A stretch of 64,000 nt of DNA from Saprospiraceae bacterium (lineage in GTDB: Bacteria; Bacteroidota; Bacteroidia; Chitinophagales; Saprospiraceae): the NCBI GenBank assembly GCA_016711125.1, contig JADJTQ010000002.1, positions 1,178,001-1,242,000 on the forward strand, read 5' to 3'. The position numbers were made by a program, and so were the translations under genes. The notes beneath the pieces are model-generated. The model saw only the letters and a list, made by a program, of their open reading frames with translations, did no database searches and was not told the DNA's origin. Positions 17,460 through 24,861 of this stretch are shown piece by piece. Position 1 is the first letter of the stretch. Each line of letters opens with the position of its first letter.

Positions 17460-17696
17460 ATGAAACAGATAAAGGTACTAGGACCAGGTTGCCCAAAGTG
17501 CAAAACCACCTACAGCAATGTGCTAGACGCGCTCAAACAAACCAACATTAAAGCCGGTGTTGAGAAAGTCGAAGACATCGAAGAAATGATGAAATACAAT
17601 GTACTTACCACACCAGTACTGATGATTGATGAAGAAATCAAAATTAAAGGCAGGGTTGCACAGGTGAGTGAAATTATTGAGCTCCTTAAAAAGTAA
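17460..17696 (+). CDS. Thioredoxin-family redox-active disulfide protein (ArsE-like)
   Basis: A 78-residue thioredoxin-fold protein with the redox motif in VLGPGCPKCKTTY (CPKC) and the cis-proline segment NVLTTPVLMIDEEIKIKG. It belongs to the small redox-active disulfide protein 2 family, and position next to ArsF and ArsG makes it a candidate ArsE, the thioredoxin-like partner of the ArsEF system. The start is ATG 17460; an upstream TTG at 17430 overlaps the operator and is rejected. Likely regulated by the ArsR operator pair just upstream. Electron partner unknown. Confidence 0.88.
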   Translation: MKQIKVLGPGCPKCKTTYSNVLDALKQTNIKAGVEKVEDIEEMMKYNVLTTPVLMIDEEIKIKGRVAQVSEIIELLKK

Positions 17697-17700
17697 TACC

Positions 17701-17910
17701 ATGGAAAGTCAAACTTTCGTAAAAGAAATTTGCCTTACAACCACGCAAGTGTGGGTGAGAACCGATGCATTATTAGTGGATGTCCGGGAAAAAGACGAAG
17801 TAGCTCAATTGGCGTTTGGTGTACCCAACATGACCCAAATTCCTTTTGGTGAATTTGAAGCGCATTTAACGGAGATTCCAGAAGACCGGAATATGGTAAT
17901 GGTATGCTAA
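17701..17910 (+). pseudogene. Rhodanese-like domain gene truncated at the active-site cysteine
   Basis: From ATG 17701 the product is MESQTFVKEI, then VRTDALLVDVREKDEVAQLA and IPFGEFEAHLTEIPEDRNMV ending MVC and stop. This is the first half of a rhodanese domain. The active-site loop (usually CRSGxR) and all after it are missing: the last residue is the catalytic cysteine itself. The next gene starts 12 bp later. About 35-40 codons seem to have been deleted, either in the genome or in assembly. As it stands it cannot form the active loop. Confidence 0.75.
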
Positions 17911-17922
17911 CAGTTATATTCA

Positions 17923-18897
17923 ATGTTCGACTTGATACAACATTTCGCAGACTGGCTCATTTATTCTTTATTTAGAATTGGAGCAGATACTCACCTGGGA
18001 ACAGCTCTGAATTTCTTTGTGTATGATACACTGAAAATCCTCATTCTACTATTCGTCATCGTCTTGTTCATGGGCATAGTAAACTCCTACTTCCCCGTTG
18101 AACGACTAAAGAACTATCTAAACCAGAAAAAACTCTACGGCTTAGAATATCTATTTGCTTCTATTTTCGGAGCCATGACGCCATTTTGTTCATGTTCTTC
18201 GGTTCCTCTCTTCATTGGTTTTGTACAAGGCGGTATTCCATTGGGAGTAACCTTCGCTTTCCTCATTACTTCACCTTTGGTGAATGAAGTGGCCATTGCC
18301 CTTTTCATCGGTATGTTTGGCTGGAAAGCGACCCTAATTTATACAGGGCCATGAATCTTATTAGGTGCAATTGGCGGATGGTTATTGAGCAAATTCAATT
18401 TGGAGCCATTGCTCTCTGATTGGGTAAAAAAGATCTTGACTAACAACATACAACGGGGAAATTACGAAAAAGAAAAACTGACTTTTCGTCAAAGATTGCC
18501 AGACATAACTCGAGGAGCGTGGGATATTGTAAAAGGTGTTGTGCTTTATGTTATTATTGGTATCGCCATTGGTGCGGCAATGCATGGATATGTTCCTGAA
18601 AATTTCTTTGGTCAATATTTGGGTGGTGGTCAGTGGTGGACGGTGCCACTTGCCGTGATTCTTGCTGTACCCATGTATGCGAATGCCGCAGGGATAGTTC
18701 CTGTCATTCAGGTATTTGTTGCTAAAGGCGTTCCACTTGGAACCGCCATTGCATTTATGATGGGCACAGTAGGTCTATCGATCCCCGAAGGTACGCTACT
18801 CAAAAAAGTGATGACCATGAAATTGATAGGTGTCTATTTTGGAGTAGTGACCTTGTTCATCATACTGTCGGGATTCTTATTCAATATTCTACTTTAG
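17923..18897 (+). CDS. COG0701-family permease (in-frame stop)
   Basis: A polytopic permease of about 324 residues, related to ArsP and SO_0444-type metal or organoarsenical exporters. It has two repeats, each with a short hydrophobic signature: MTPFCSCSSVPLFIGFVQGGIPLGVTFAF in the first and VPMYANAAGIVPVIQVFVAKGVPLGTAIAF in the second. The CSCSS cysteines could bind thiophilic metalloids. An in-frame TGA at 18352-18354 interrupts it at a position where homologues usually have glycine before ILLG; the frame continues unchanged to 18897. I treat this as a nonsense change or error. It follows the rhodanese remnant and precedes DinB. Confidence 0.82.
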
Positions 18898-18901
18898 ACT
18901 A

Positions 18902-19377
18902 ATGGCTAACAATCATCACTTGAAAACAAAAACTGACATCCTGCTTGAACTTTGGGTGGAAGCCCGAACACGGTTTTCCAACCAGCTCGAAAACCTTTCG
19001 CAAGAAGACTTAACCAAGAAATTGGGCAAATCACCCAATTCAGTGGGTTTTCTTATTCGACATATTGGAGATGTGGAATTATTGTTTGCCAAAAATGTAT
19101 TTGGTGACAGTACTGTAAAAATTATGGCTAGAACAGTAATTGCGCAACATGATACCGGCGAATGGATTGACTTAGAAGCATTGATAAGCTATGTGGGAGA
19201 GTCTTATGAAAACTAAGAGCAATTGTAGAAAGGCAATCAGATGAGGATTGGGAAACCACCATCACCACTAAGGAGTTTGGTACAAAAACCAAAGCAGAGG
19301 CCTTTGGCAGAATCGTTTCACATACCACTTACCACGCAGGTCAAATGGCGCTCATTAATAAATACGGAATCATTTAA
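18902..19377 (+). CDS. DinB-family protein (frame broken)
   Basis: A four-helix DinB/YfiT-like metalloprotein of about 158 residues. The first part has SPNSVGFLIRHIGDVELLF with a metal-ligand histidine. The second part, in another frame, ends IVSHTTYHAGQMALINKYG with the two C-terminal ligand histidines. The break is at 19216-19217, where one T restores AAC TTA AGA. Members include bacillithiol-type or mycothiol-type transferases and many uncharacterised enzymes. Its presence inside an ars cluster suggests a thiol- or metalloid-related role, by context only. Confidence 0.8.
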
Positions 19378-19389
19378 AATTTAAATACG

Positions 19390-19805
19390 ATGAAATCAAA
19401 AAATATTTTTCTATCGCTTGCATCATTGATGCTGGTTTTTACCGCTTGTAGCAGCGAGGCCCAAACCAATAGTCCAGCAGTAAAGTCTAAATCCGGAGCT
19501 GCCATTGAAGTCATTCAGTTTCACTCGGAACACCGATGTATGACCTGCAATAAGATTGAAGAGCTTAGCAGAGAAGTACTGAAGGACTATCCGGCTATCC
19601 CTTCTTGTTAGTAAATGTGGATGATGAAAAAAATGAACAAAAAGCAGAGGCGTTTGAAGTTCATGGAACTGCACTTTCTTTCTTGTTTAACCCACAGACG
19701 GAAAAGAAAATGAATTTGACTGAGTTCGCTTTTATGAATGCAGGGAATAAGGAAAAATTTATGGATGAATTGAAAAAGGAAATTGACGCATTTCTCAAAT
19801 CTTAA
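19390..19805 (+). CDS. arsF: ArsF-family thioredoxin-like lipoprotein (frame broken)
   Basis: A secreted thioredoxin-fold lipoprotein of about 138 residues. The signal peptide ends in a lipobox (LVFTACSS). The motif EVIQFHSEHRCMTCNKIEEL carries CMTC. After a break at about 19600-19606 (one base missing in a CCCTT run) the second half reads LVNVDDEKNEQKAEAFEVHG, then LTEFAFMNAGN. This pattern is that of the family named nitrophenyl compound nitroreductase subunit ArsF. With ArsE it has been linked to reduction of nitroaromatic arsenicals. It directly precedes ArsG (3 bp gap). Confidence 0.82.
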
Positions 19806-19808
19806 TCT

Positions 19809-20516
19809 ATGAACTGGATCAATGAATTAGCACAAAACAGAGAAGCACCTGTTTTGGCAGCTTTTGCATTGGGCTTATTAACCGCCATCGCTCCGTGCCC
19901 TTTAGCAACCAATATAACTGCCACCGCATTTATTGCAAAGACCATTACCGACAAAAGGAAAGTATTATTAAGTGGCCTGCTCTACACGCTTGGTCGTGTT
20001 TTTTCCTACACGCTGATCGGCGCTATCATCTATTTTGGAGTTAGTAAATTCCAGGTTGCAAAACTCTTTCAAAGTAATGGAGAAAAATATATTGGCTTTG
20101 TGTTGATTATTATCGGTTTGATCATGCTTGATGTCATCAAATTTAATTTGATCAAGGGCGTCAGTTTTACTGACAGGCTTTCTGACAAGTTTAAAACCAA
20201 GGGCTTATTGGGCTCTTTCTTGTTGGGTGCTTTGTTTGCACTTGCCTTTTGCCCATACAGTGGCGCTTTATTCTTTGGCATGCTCATCCCCATGACCTTA
20301 TCAGCAAGTGCGGGCTTGGTGCTACCAGTTGTTTTCTCAATTGGCACAGGTCTGCCTGTAATTTTATTTGCCTTTGTAATTGCCTTCAGTATGGAAAAAT
20401 TGGGGATGTACTTTAGAGTAGTTACCAAAGTTGAAAAATTAATGCGCTTTGTAGCCGGCTTGGTATTCATTTTAACCGGCTTGTATTACTTCAATATCTA
20501 TTTCAAGATACTATGA
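19809..20516 (+). CDS. arsG: ArsG-family permease (CcdA/DsbD-like)
   Basis: A 235-residue membrane protein with six or seven hydrophobic segments and the CcdA/DsbD paired-proline cysteine motifs: AIAPCPLATN in TM1 and ALAFCPYSGALFFG in TM4. The set matches the aromatic aminobenzylarsenical efflux permease family ArsG. The two cysteines could pass electrons across the membrane to ArsF or bind arsenicals for export. Frame intact. The downstream lipoprotein starts on an ATGA overlap, so it belongs to the same transcript. Confidence 0.87.
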   Translation: MNWINELAQNREAPVLAAFALGLLTAIAPCPLATNITATAFIAKTITDKRKVLLSGLLYTLGRVFSYTLIGAIIYFGVSKFQVAKLFQSNGEKYIGFVLIIIGLIMLDVIKFNLIKGVSFTDRLSDKFKTKGLLGSFLLGALFALAFCPYSGALFFGMLIPMTLSASAGLVLPVVFSIGTGLPVILFAFVIAFSMEKLGMYFRVVTKVEKLMRFVAGLVFILTGLYYFNIYFKIL

Positions 20517-20821
20517 GAAATTGGTGGGTTATTATAATATTTATGTTGGCCTCTTGTACCATCAACGATGGATTACCTGAATTGGAAACCCTTGATCTTG
20601 ATCATCTAAAGAAATTAGAAGATGATTTTATTGCAACACTCACCCAATCCAAGTTAGATGAAAAAACTAAGAGTGATCAAAAGGAAGGCGAACTGACAGA
20701 AAATGTAAAATTTATTGCCAAGTATCGGCATAACGGAGAGCCAAGAAAGTCCACCCCCCAGTCCCCTCAAGGGGGAAAACGTGAGCAAGAGACAAAGAGC
20801 CCAGGAAAGTCCACCCACTAA
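20513..20821 (+). CDS. Small lipoprotein with its tail replaced by repeat DNA
   Basis: A 102-residue frame on an ATGA overlap with arsG. The N-terminus is a lipoprotein signal (MLASCTINDG). Residues 20-70 are acidic and helical (LDLDHLKKLEDDFIATL). From about residue 75 the frame runs into hairpin repeats E and F (20738-20845), giving a compositionally odd tail (EPRKSTPQSPQGGKREQ). The genuine gene is probably longer or ended differently before repeat insertion. I know no function; similar small lipoproteins occur at the end of arsEFG-like clusters only as far as this context shows. Confidence 0.6.
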   Translation: MRNWWVIIIFMLASCTINDGLPELETLDLDHLKKLEDDFIATLTQSKLDEKTKSDQKEGELTENVKFIAKYRHNGEPRKSTPQSPQGGKREQETKSPGKSTH

Positions 20822-20845
20822 CCCTCTCAAGGGCGAAAACTTGAC
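20738..20845 (+). repeat. Tandem pair of hairpin repeats (copies E and F)
   Basis: Copy E (20738-20789) and copy F (20797-20845) repeat the 16.7-kb family with a period of 59 bp: GAGCC(A/C)A(A/G)GAAAGTCCACC, a C-rich stretch with CCCTCAAGGGGG or CTCTCAAGGGCG, and AAAACGTGA. The 59-60 bp period is the same as between copies A and B. They lie over the 3' end of the lipoprotein frame. Confidence 0.8.
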
Positions 20846-21036
20846 TAAAGGATTTATGGGATTGATGACCCACAAATTGATTGGGACCCGTCGGACAAGC
20901 CGGACCCCGAGAGAAGTGAGAAAGCTTTTTCATTACTCCTCCCGGAAAACCGTGATTTTGGGTTTTGTGGTATTTCCGTGATGTTTCTCAAATGGAATCT
21001 GAATACTATTGCATGGACAACAAATGACTCTTACAA

Positions 21037-22484
21037 ATGAAAATTGATCATCAACGGGATTTTTTAATTTCCATCCGTATTTTAATTCTATTTGTAATAT
21101 TTTTAAATACTGCCGAACTTAGATCACAGCATCTGGACGTGGAGGGGCACACCCGCATCCGGGGAAATTTGGATATTCATTCAATAACAGACACTGCTTC
21201 GGTATATATTGGTCACCTGGCAGGTGTCCTGCTTTCAGCCGGAAACCGATTTAATACCTTTGTAGGTAAACGTGCAGGTGATCTTAGTACAAACGGAAGC
21301 TTTAATTCATTTTTTGGAAACCAGTCCGGTGGAAAAAATACGGGCAGTTTTAATTCTTTCTTCGGGCATAATACAGGGGTGAAGAATGAGAGTAGTAGCT
21401 GGAATACGTTTGTGGGGCAAAATAGTGGGTTTAGTAATACCTCTGGCAGTTACAATTCCTTTTTTGGTCAAGGATCCGGGTTCAGCAATGATAGTGGCAG
21501 GGAAAATACTTTTGCCGGCCAAAGCGCCGGGAATAGGAATGTGAATGGATCACAAAATTCTTTTTTCGGATATAGGGCTGGAAGAGATAACATATCCGGA
21601 TCCAATTCTTTTTTCGGAGCCGAGGCAGGAGCAAAAAATACTTTTGGCGACAACAATTCCTATTTCGGAAGAGAGGCCGGCATTACCGGACTAACCGGTT
21701 CGGATAATTTTTTTTTTGGTGTAGAGGCCGGATTTTATAATGATGGATATTCGAATTCCTTTTTCGGCAAGAGTGCCGGCCGGGATAATACAATTGGACA
21801 AACCAATTGTTTTTTTGGAAGTCAGACCGGAATTTTCAACACCATGGGAAGCGATAACGTATTCATTGGCGAAGGAGCAGGCAAGTCAAATAAGACCGGA
21901 AATTCGAACACCTTCATCGGTCGGGGAGCAGGGGGGTCCAATAAAAAGGGAAATTTCAACACCACACTTGGCGATCAGGCAAATGTGATAGGAGATAGTC
22001 TGGAAAATGCAACAGCTCTGGGATATCGGGCAAAGGTAGATGCACATAACAAAGTGAGAATTGGCAACGAGGATGTCCAGACTATTGAAGGACAGGTGGC
22101 GTTTTCTTTTCCCTCCGACCGGAGATTTAAGGATAATATTCAGGCATTGAATCTGGGTCTGGATTTTATTCTGGATCTCAGGCCGGTCTCGTATCATCGG
22201 ATATCGAACAGTGAAACGGACCTTTGAATGGGTTTTATTGCCCAGAAATTGATCAAGCCCTCGACAAACATTCCGACTTGCACCTGGGCATGATTAAGCA
22301 GGGTAGTGACCAAATGTTAACTGTCCGACATACGGACCTGATGGCCCCCATGATTAAAGCAATGCAGGAAATGAAGACAGAAAATGATCTTTTAAAATCA
22401 AAAGTCAGCGAGCTGGAAAAGCAAATAAACAACTTGTTTACCGAAGTGTCGAAACTACATTTACCTGAACTGGCGAAGCCGTGA
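21037..22484 (+). CDS. Beta-roll repeat protein with C-terminal S74 chaperone domain (frame broken)
   Basis: A secreted protein of about 480 residues. A signal peptide ends near LRSQH. Residues about 75-330 hold 15 copies of a motif N-(S/T)-F-F-G-x-x-(A/S)-G spaced 16-23 residues apart, a layout like trimeric beta-roll heads of adhesins and tail fibres. The S74 intramolecular chaperone follows, with its self-cleavage site in PSDRRFKDNI and the RPVSYHRI segment. Several indels occur at 22215-22250 (G3 run 22230-22232 and others); beyond them QEIDQALDKHSDLH and a C-terminal coiled coil continue. Probably a self-trimerising surface fibre. Confidence 0.75.
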
Positions 22485-22811
22485 ATTAGTGCCTGTATTA
22501 AGGGATATATTTCTCTTTTTTTGCGATGCCACGAGGTTAATGTGCCTGTCTTTACGGGATATTTTTAATATAAAACGACCTGCGTAAGCGCTGCGAATGG
22601 TGCCGCGCCCAGGCGCGAATAAATATTGACCCTTCCAGCCTTGGTAGCCGTGGTATTGCCTTGAAATGGATTGATGCTCCAGGCAGTAGACGAACGCGAA
22701 CCTAAAGCTAATGCATCCCCTCAAAGGGCCGTAATAGGGGACACGTGACCAAGCGAAGCATATCAATCGACTCTTCAAACTATCTTCAGAATTAGTAGTT
22801 ACTTTTGTACC
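22485..22811. other. Intergenic region with a direct repeat and hairpin repeat G
   Basis: It contains an imperfect direct repeat (GTGCCTGT...GGGATAT at 22489-22508 and 22542-22563), a G+C-rich segment with several short palindromes (22576-22620), and a degenerate copy G of the hairpin repeat at 22712-22756, which keeps CCCCTCAAAGGG and ACACGTGACCAAGCGAAGC. No gene is seen. Confidence 0.5.
22800..22807 (+). promoter_or_regulatory. -7 box of the two-component operon
   Basis: TACTTTTG matches TAnnTTTG exactly and ends only 4 nt before the response-regulator ATG. The start would fall at or next to the ATG, which implies a leaderless mRNA. No TTG is found at 19 nt upstream. Confidence 0.4.
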
Positions 22812-23498
22812 ATGAAATTGCTTTTGGTAGAAGACAATAAGGATCTGGCAGAAAATGTGTCCCAATATCTGAACAAAGAGGGTCATCTCTGCGAGGTAGT
22901 TCATTCTATCAGAGATGCTGAATATAAACTAGCCGCCTTTCAGTATGATATTTTATTGCTGGATCTGATGCTGCCGGATGGATCCGGTATGGAGATTTTG
23001 CGGAGATTGGTGAGAGACGCGGGAGCCAATATGGGAGTGATTATTATTTCGGCAAAAAACTCTTTAACTGACAAAGTCGAAGGTTTGGATCTTGGAGCAG
23101 ATGACTATCTCACAAAGCCGTTTCATCTGAGTGAGCTGAATGCAAGAATCAAATCAATCTTCAGAAGGAGACATTTTGAAGGTAAGCAATCCATTGAGTT
23201 TAATGAAATAAAAATTGATCCCGATACTCAGGAAGTCTTTGTAAACGGAGACCTCGTGGTGCTCACAAAAAAAGAGTACGAACTGCTGCTCTATTTAATC
23301 GCTAATAAAAATCGCGTATTGACCAAACAAACAATAGCCGAACATCTTTGGGGAGATCACGTCGATTTTATGGACTCGTTTGATTTTGTTTATCAGCATA
23401 TCGAAAATCTCCGCAAGAAACTGACCAGTGCAGGAGCTGAAGATTATCTGCACACTGTGTACGGGATGGGTTATCGATTTAAGGAAAGTATCACATGA
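22812..23498 (+). CDS. OmpR/PhoB-family response regulator
   Basis: A 228-residue DNA-binding response regulator. The receiver domain has acidic residues in LLVEDN, phosphoacceptor Asp51 in LLLDLMLPDGSG, Ser80 and Lys102 in DYLTKPF. The C-terminal winged helix (about 130-225) has LTKKEYELLLYL and RKKLTS...VYGMGYRF. It overlaps the histidine kinase gene by ATGA. The TonB receptor downstream on the same strand is a plausible target, by position only. Confidence 0.95.
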   Translation: MKLLLVEDNKDLAENVSQYLNKEGHLCEVVHSIRDAEYKLAAFQYDILLLDLMLPDGSGMEILRRLVRDAGANMGVIIISAKNSLTDKVEGLDLGADDYLTKPFHLSELNARIKSIFRRRHFEGKQSIEFNEIKIDPDTQEVFVNGDLVVLTKKEYELLLYLIANKNRVLTKQTIAEHLWGDHVDFMDSFDFVYQHIENLRKKLTSAGAEDYLHTVYGMGYRFKESIT

Positions 23499-24760
23499 AT
23501 CTGACTGTCAAGACAATTCTTTATTATCTGGTAATAGCGGTCCTGGTCTTCAGTATCGGTGGAGTTGTCACCTATCGATTGATATCAGAAGAAATAGCTA
23601 AGGAGACCGACTACTATATGGCAAACTCATTACAGATCATCGAGTACCGGTTGCAAAGAGCAGTAGAAAGAGGTTACACCTTAGAAAATCGCTTTAATGC
23701 TAACCAACTGCAGGTCAAAGAATTATCACTCACCCCTATAGACACCAACATACATTTTACAGACACCCTGGCCATGCACCCCCATCTCAATCAATTGGAG
23801 ATGATGCGAAAACTTCAAGTAAATCGGATGGTTGCGGGAAAATACTTTGAAATCACCATGATCGATGTGATTATTGAAGATTCCGACATCTATGAGAGTG
23901 TCGTCAAGATCATAATCAGACTATTTGCATTATTTACACTCGTCATGATTATTGGCACCTTTTTAATGTCAAGGAGCCTATTAAAGCCCTTTAAGGAAAC
24001 ACTAAACCGGATCCGGAAATTTAACGTGCAGGATCCTTCGCCTTTAAAATTGCCCAAAACCAGTACTACGGAATTTAAACAGCTTAATGAAATATTGGGT
24101 GATATGGCCGCAAGAGCCCAGGAAGAATATCATGCTCTAAAAACGTTTAGTGAAAATGCCTCCCATGAAATGCAGACACCCATTGCTATTGCTTCGGGTA
24201 AACTTGATCTTCTGACCGATAGCGAAAACTTAACTGAAGAGCAGTTTGCTCTGGTCACTTCAGCCCAGCAGTCTTTGACGAGGTTGTCGCAGCTGGGTAG
24301 AAGTCTCTCGCTTTTGACCAAGATAGAAAATAAGGAATTCGGCATCAGCGAGAGTACCGACGTAAGCGATATGCTCGAAGAAACTCTTGATAACTTCAAA
24401 GAATTCTTTGAGATGAAGCATTTAAGTCTCAAGACAAATATCAGTAAAGGGATTAAAGTCAATCTTAATCCACATCTGGGTTCCATTCTTTTAAACAATC
24501 TGCTCAATAACTCGATTAAGCACAATGCTAAAGGCGGGACGGTCGAGATACTATTGGATCAGCAACATTTAATGATTAGAAATACAGGAGAAAAACCTTC
24601 TGTTCCTCCCAGGCAACTATTTAACCGCTTTGAAAAGAATGGATCAAGCAGCGACTCTTCCGGTCTTGGCCTGGCCATTGTCAAAGAAATTTGTGATCTT
24701 CATAGTATAAAAATTGATTATACGTATGATACAGAACATCAGATCGATATAGTGTTTTAG
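23495..24760 (+). CDS. Sensor histidine kinase
   Basis: Partner of the preceding regulator: it overlaps it by ATGA. It is 421 residues. TM1 is about 8-28 and TM2 about 145-165, enclosing a periplasmic sensor domain of about 115 residues. HAMP-like linker, then the H-box FSENASHEMQTPIAIASGKL, N-box LLNNLLNNSIKHNAKGG, and G2 box SSGLGLAIVKEI. The H-box has HEMQTP where HELRTP is usual, a common Bacteroidetes variant. The stimulus is unknown. Confidence 0.94.
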   Translation: MNLTVKTILYYLVIAVLVFSIGGVVTYRLISEEIAKETDYYMANSLQIIEYRLQRAVERGYTLENRFNANQLQVKELSLTPIDTNIHFTDTLAMHPHLNQLEMMRKLQVNRMVAGKYFEITMIDVIIEDSDIYESVVKIIIRLFALFTLVMIIGTFLMSRSLLKPFKETLNRIRKFNVQDPSPLKLPKTSTTEFKQLNEILGDMAARAQEEYHALKTFSENASHEMQTPIAIASGKLDLLTDSENLTEEQFALVTSAQQSLTRLSQLGRSLSLLTKIENKEFGISESTDVSDMLEETLDNFKEFFEMKHLSLKTNISKGIKVNLNPHLGSILLNNLLNNSIKHNAKGGTVEILLDQQHLMIRNTGEKPSVPPRQLFNRFEKNGSSSDSSGLGLAIVKEICDLHSIKIDYTYDTEHQIDIVF

Positions 24761-24861
24761 TCTGTGATTTCTAAAACTTCAATATTTCTTCAGAATCTGT
24801 ATCAATTTCCTTCAGAGTCACCCTGATCTTTGCATCATAAATTAATTAATAAACTCCTTTC

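Noticed and set aside
18352..18354. Selenocysteine in the COG0701 permease.
   Set aside because: The expected residue is not a cysteine but probably glycine, and no convincing hairpin of SECIS type was seen just after the codon.
16176..22484. Complete integrative element at tRNA-Asn.
   Set aside because: No integrase, relaxase or duplicated tRNA end is visible in the window. Only remnants and repeats support mobility.
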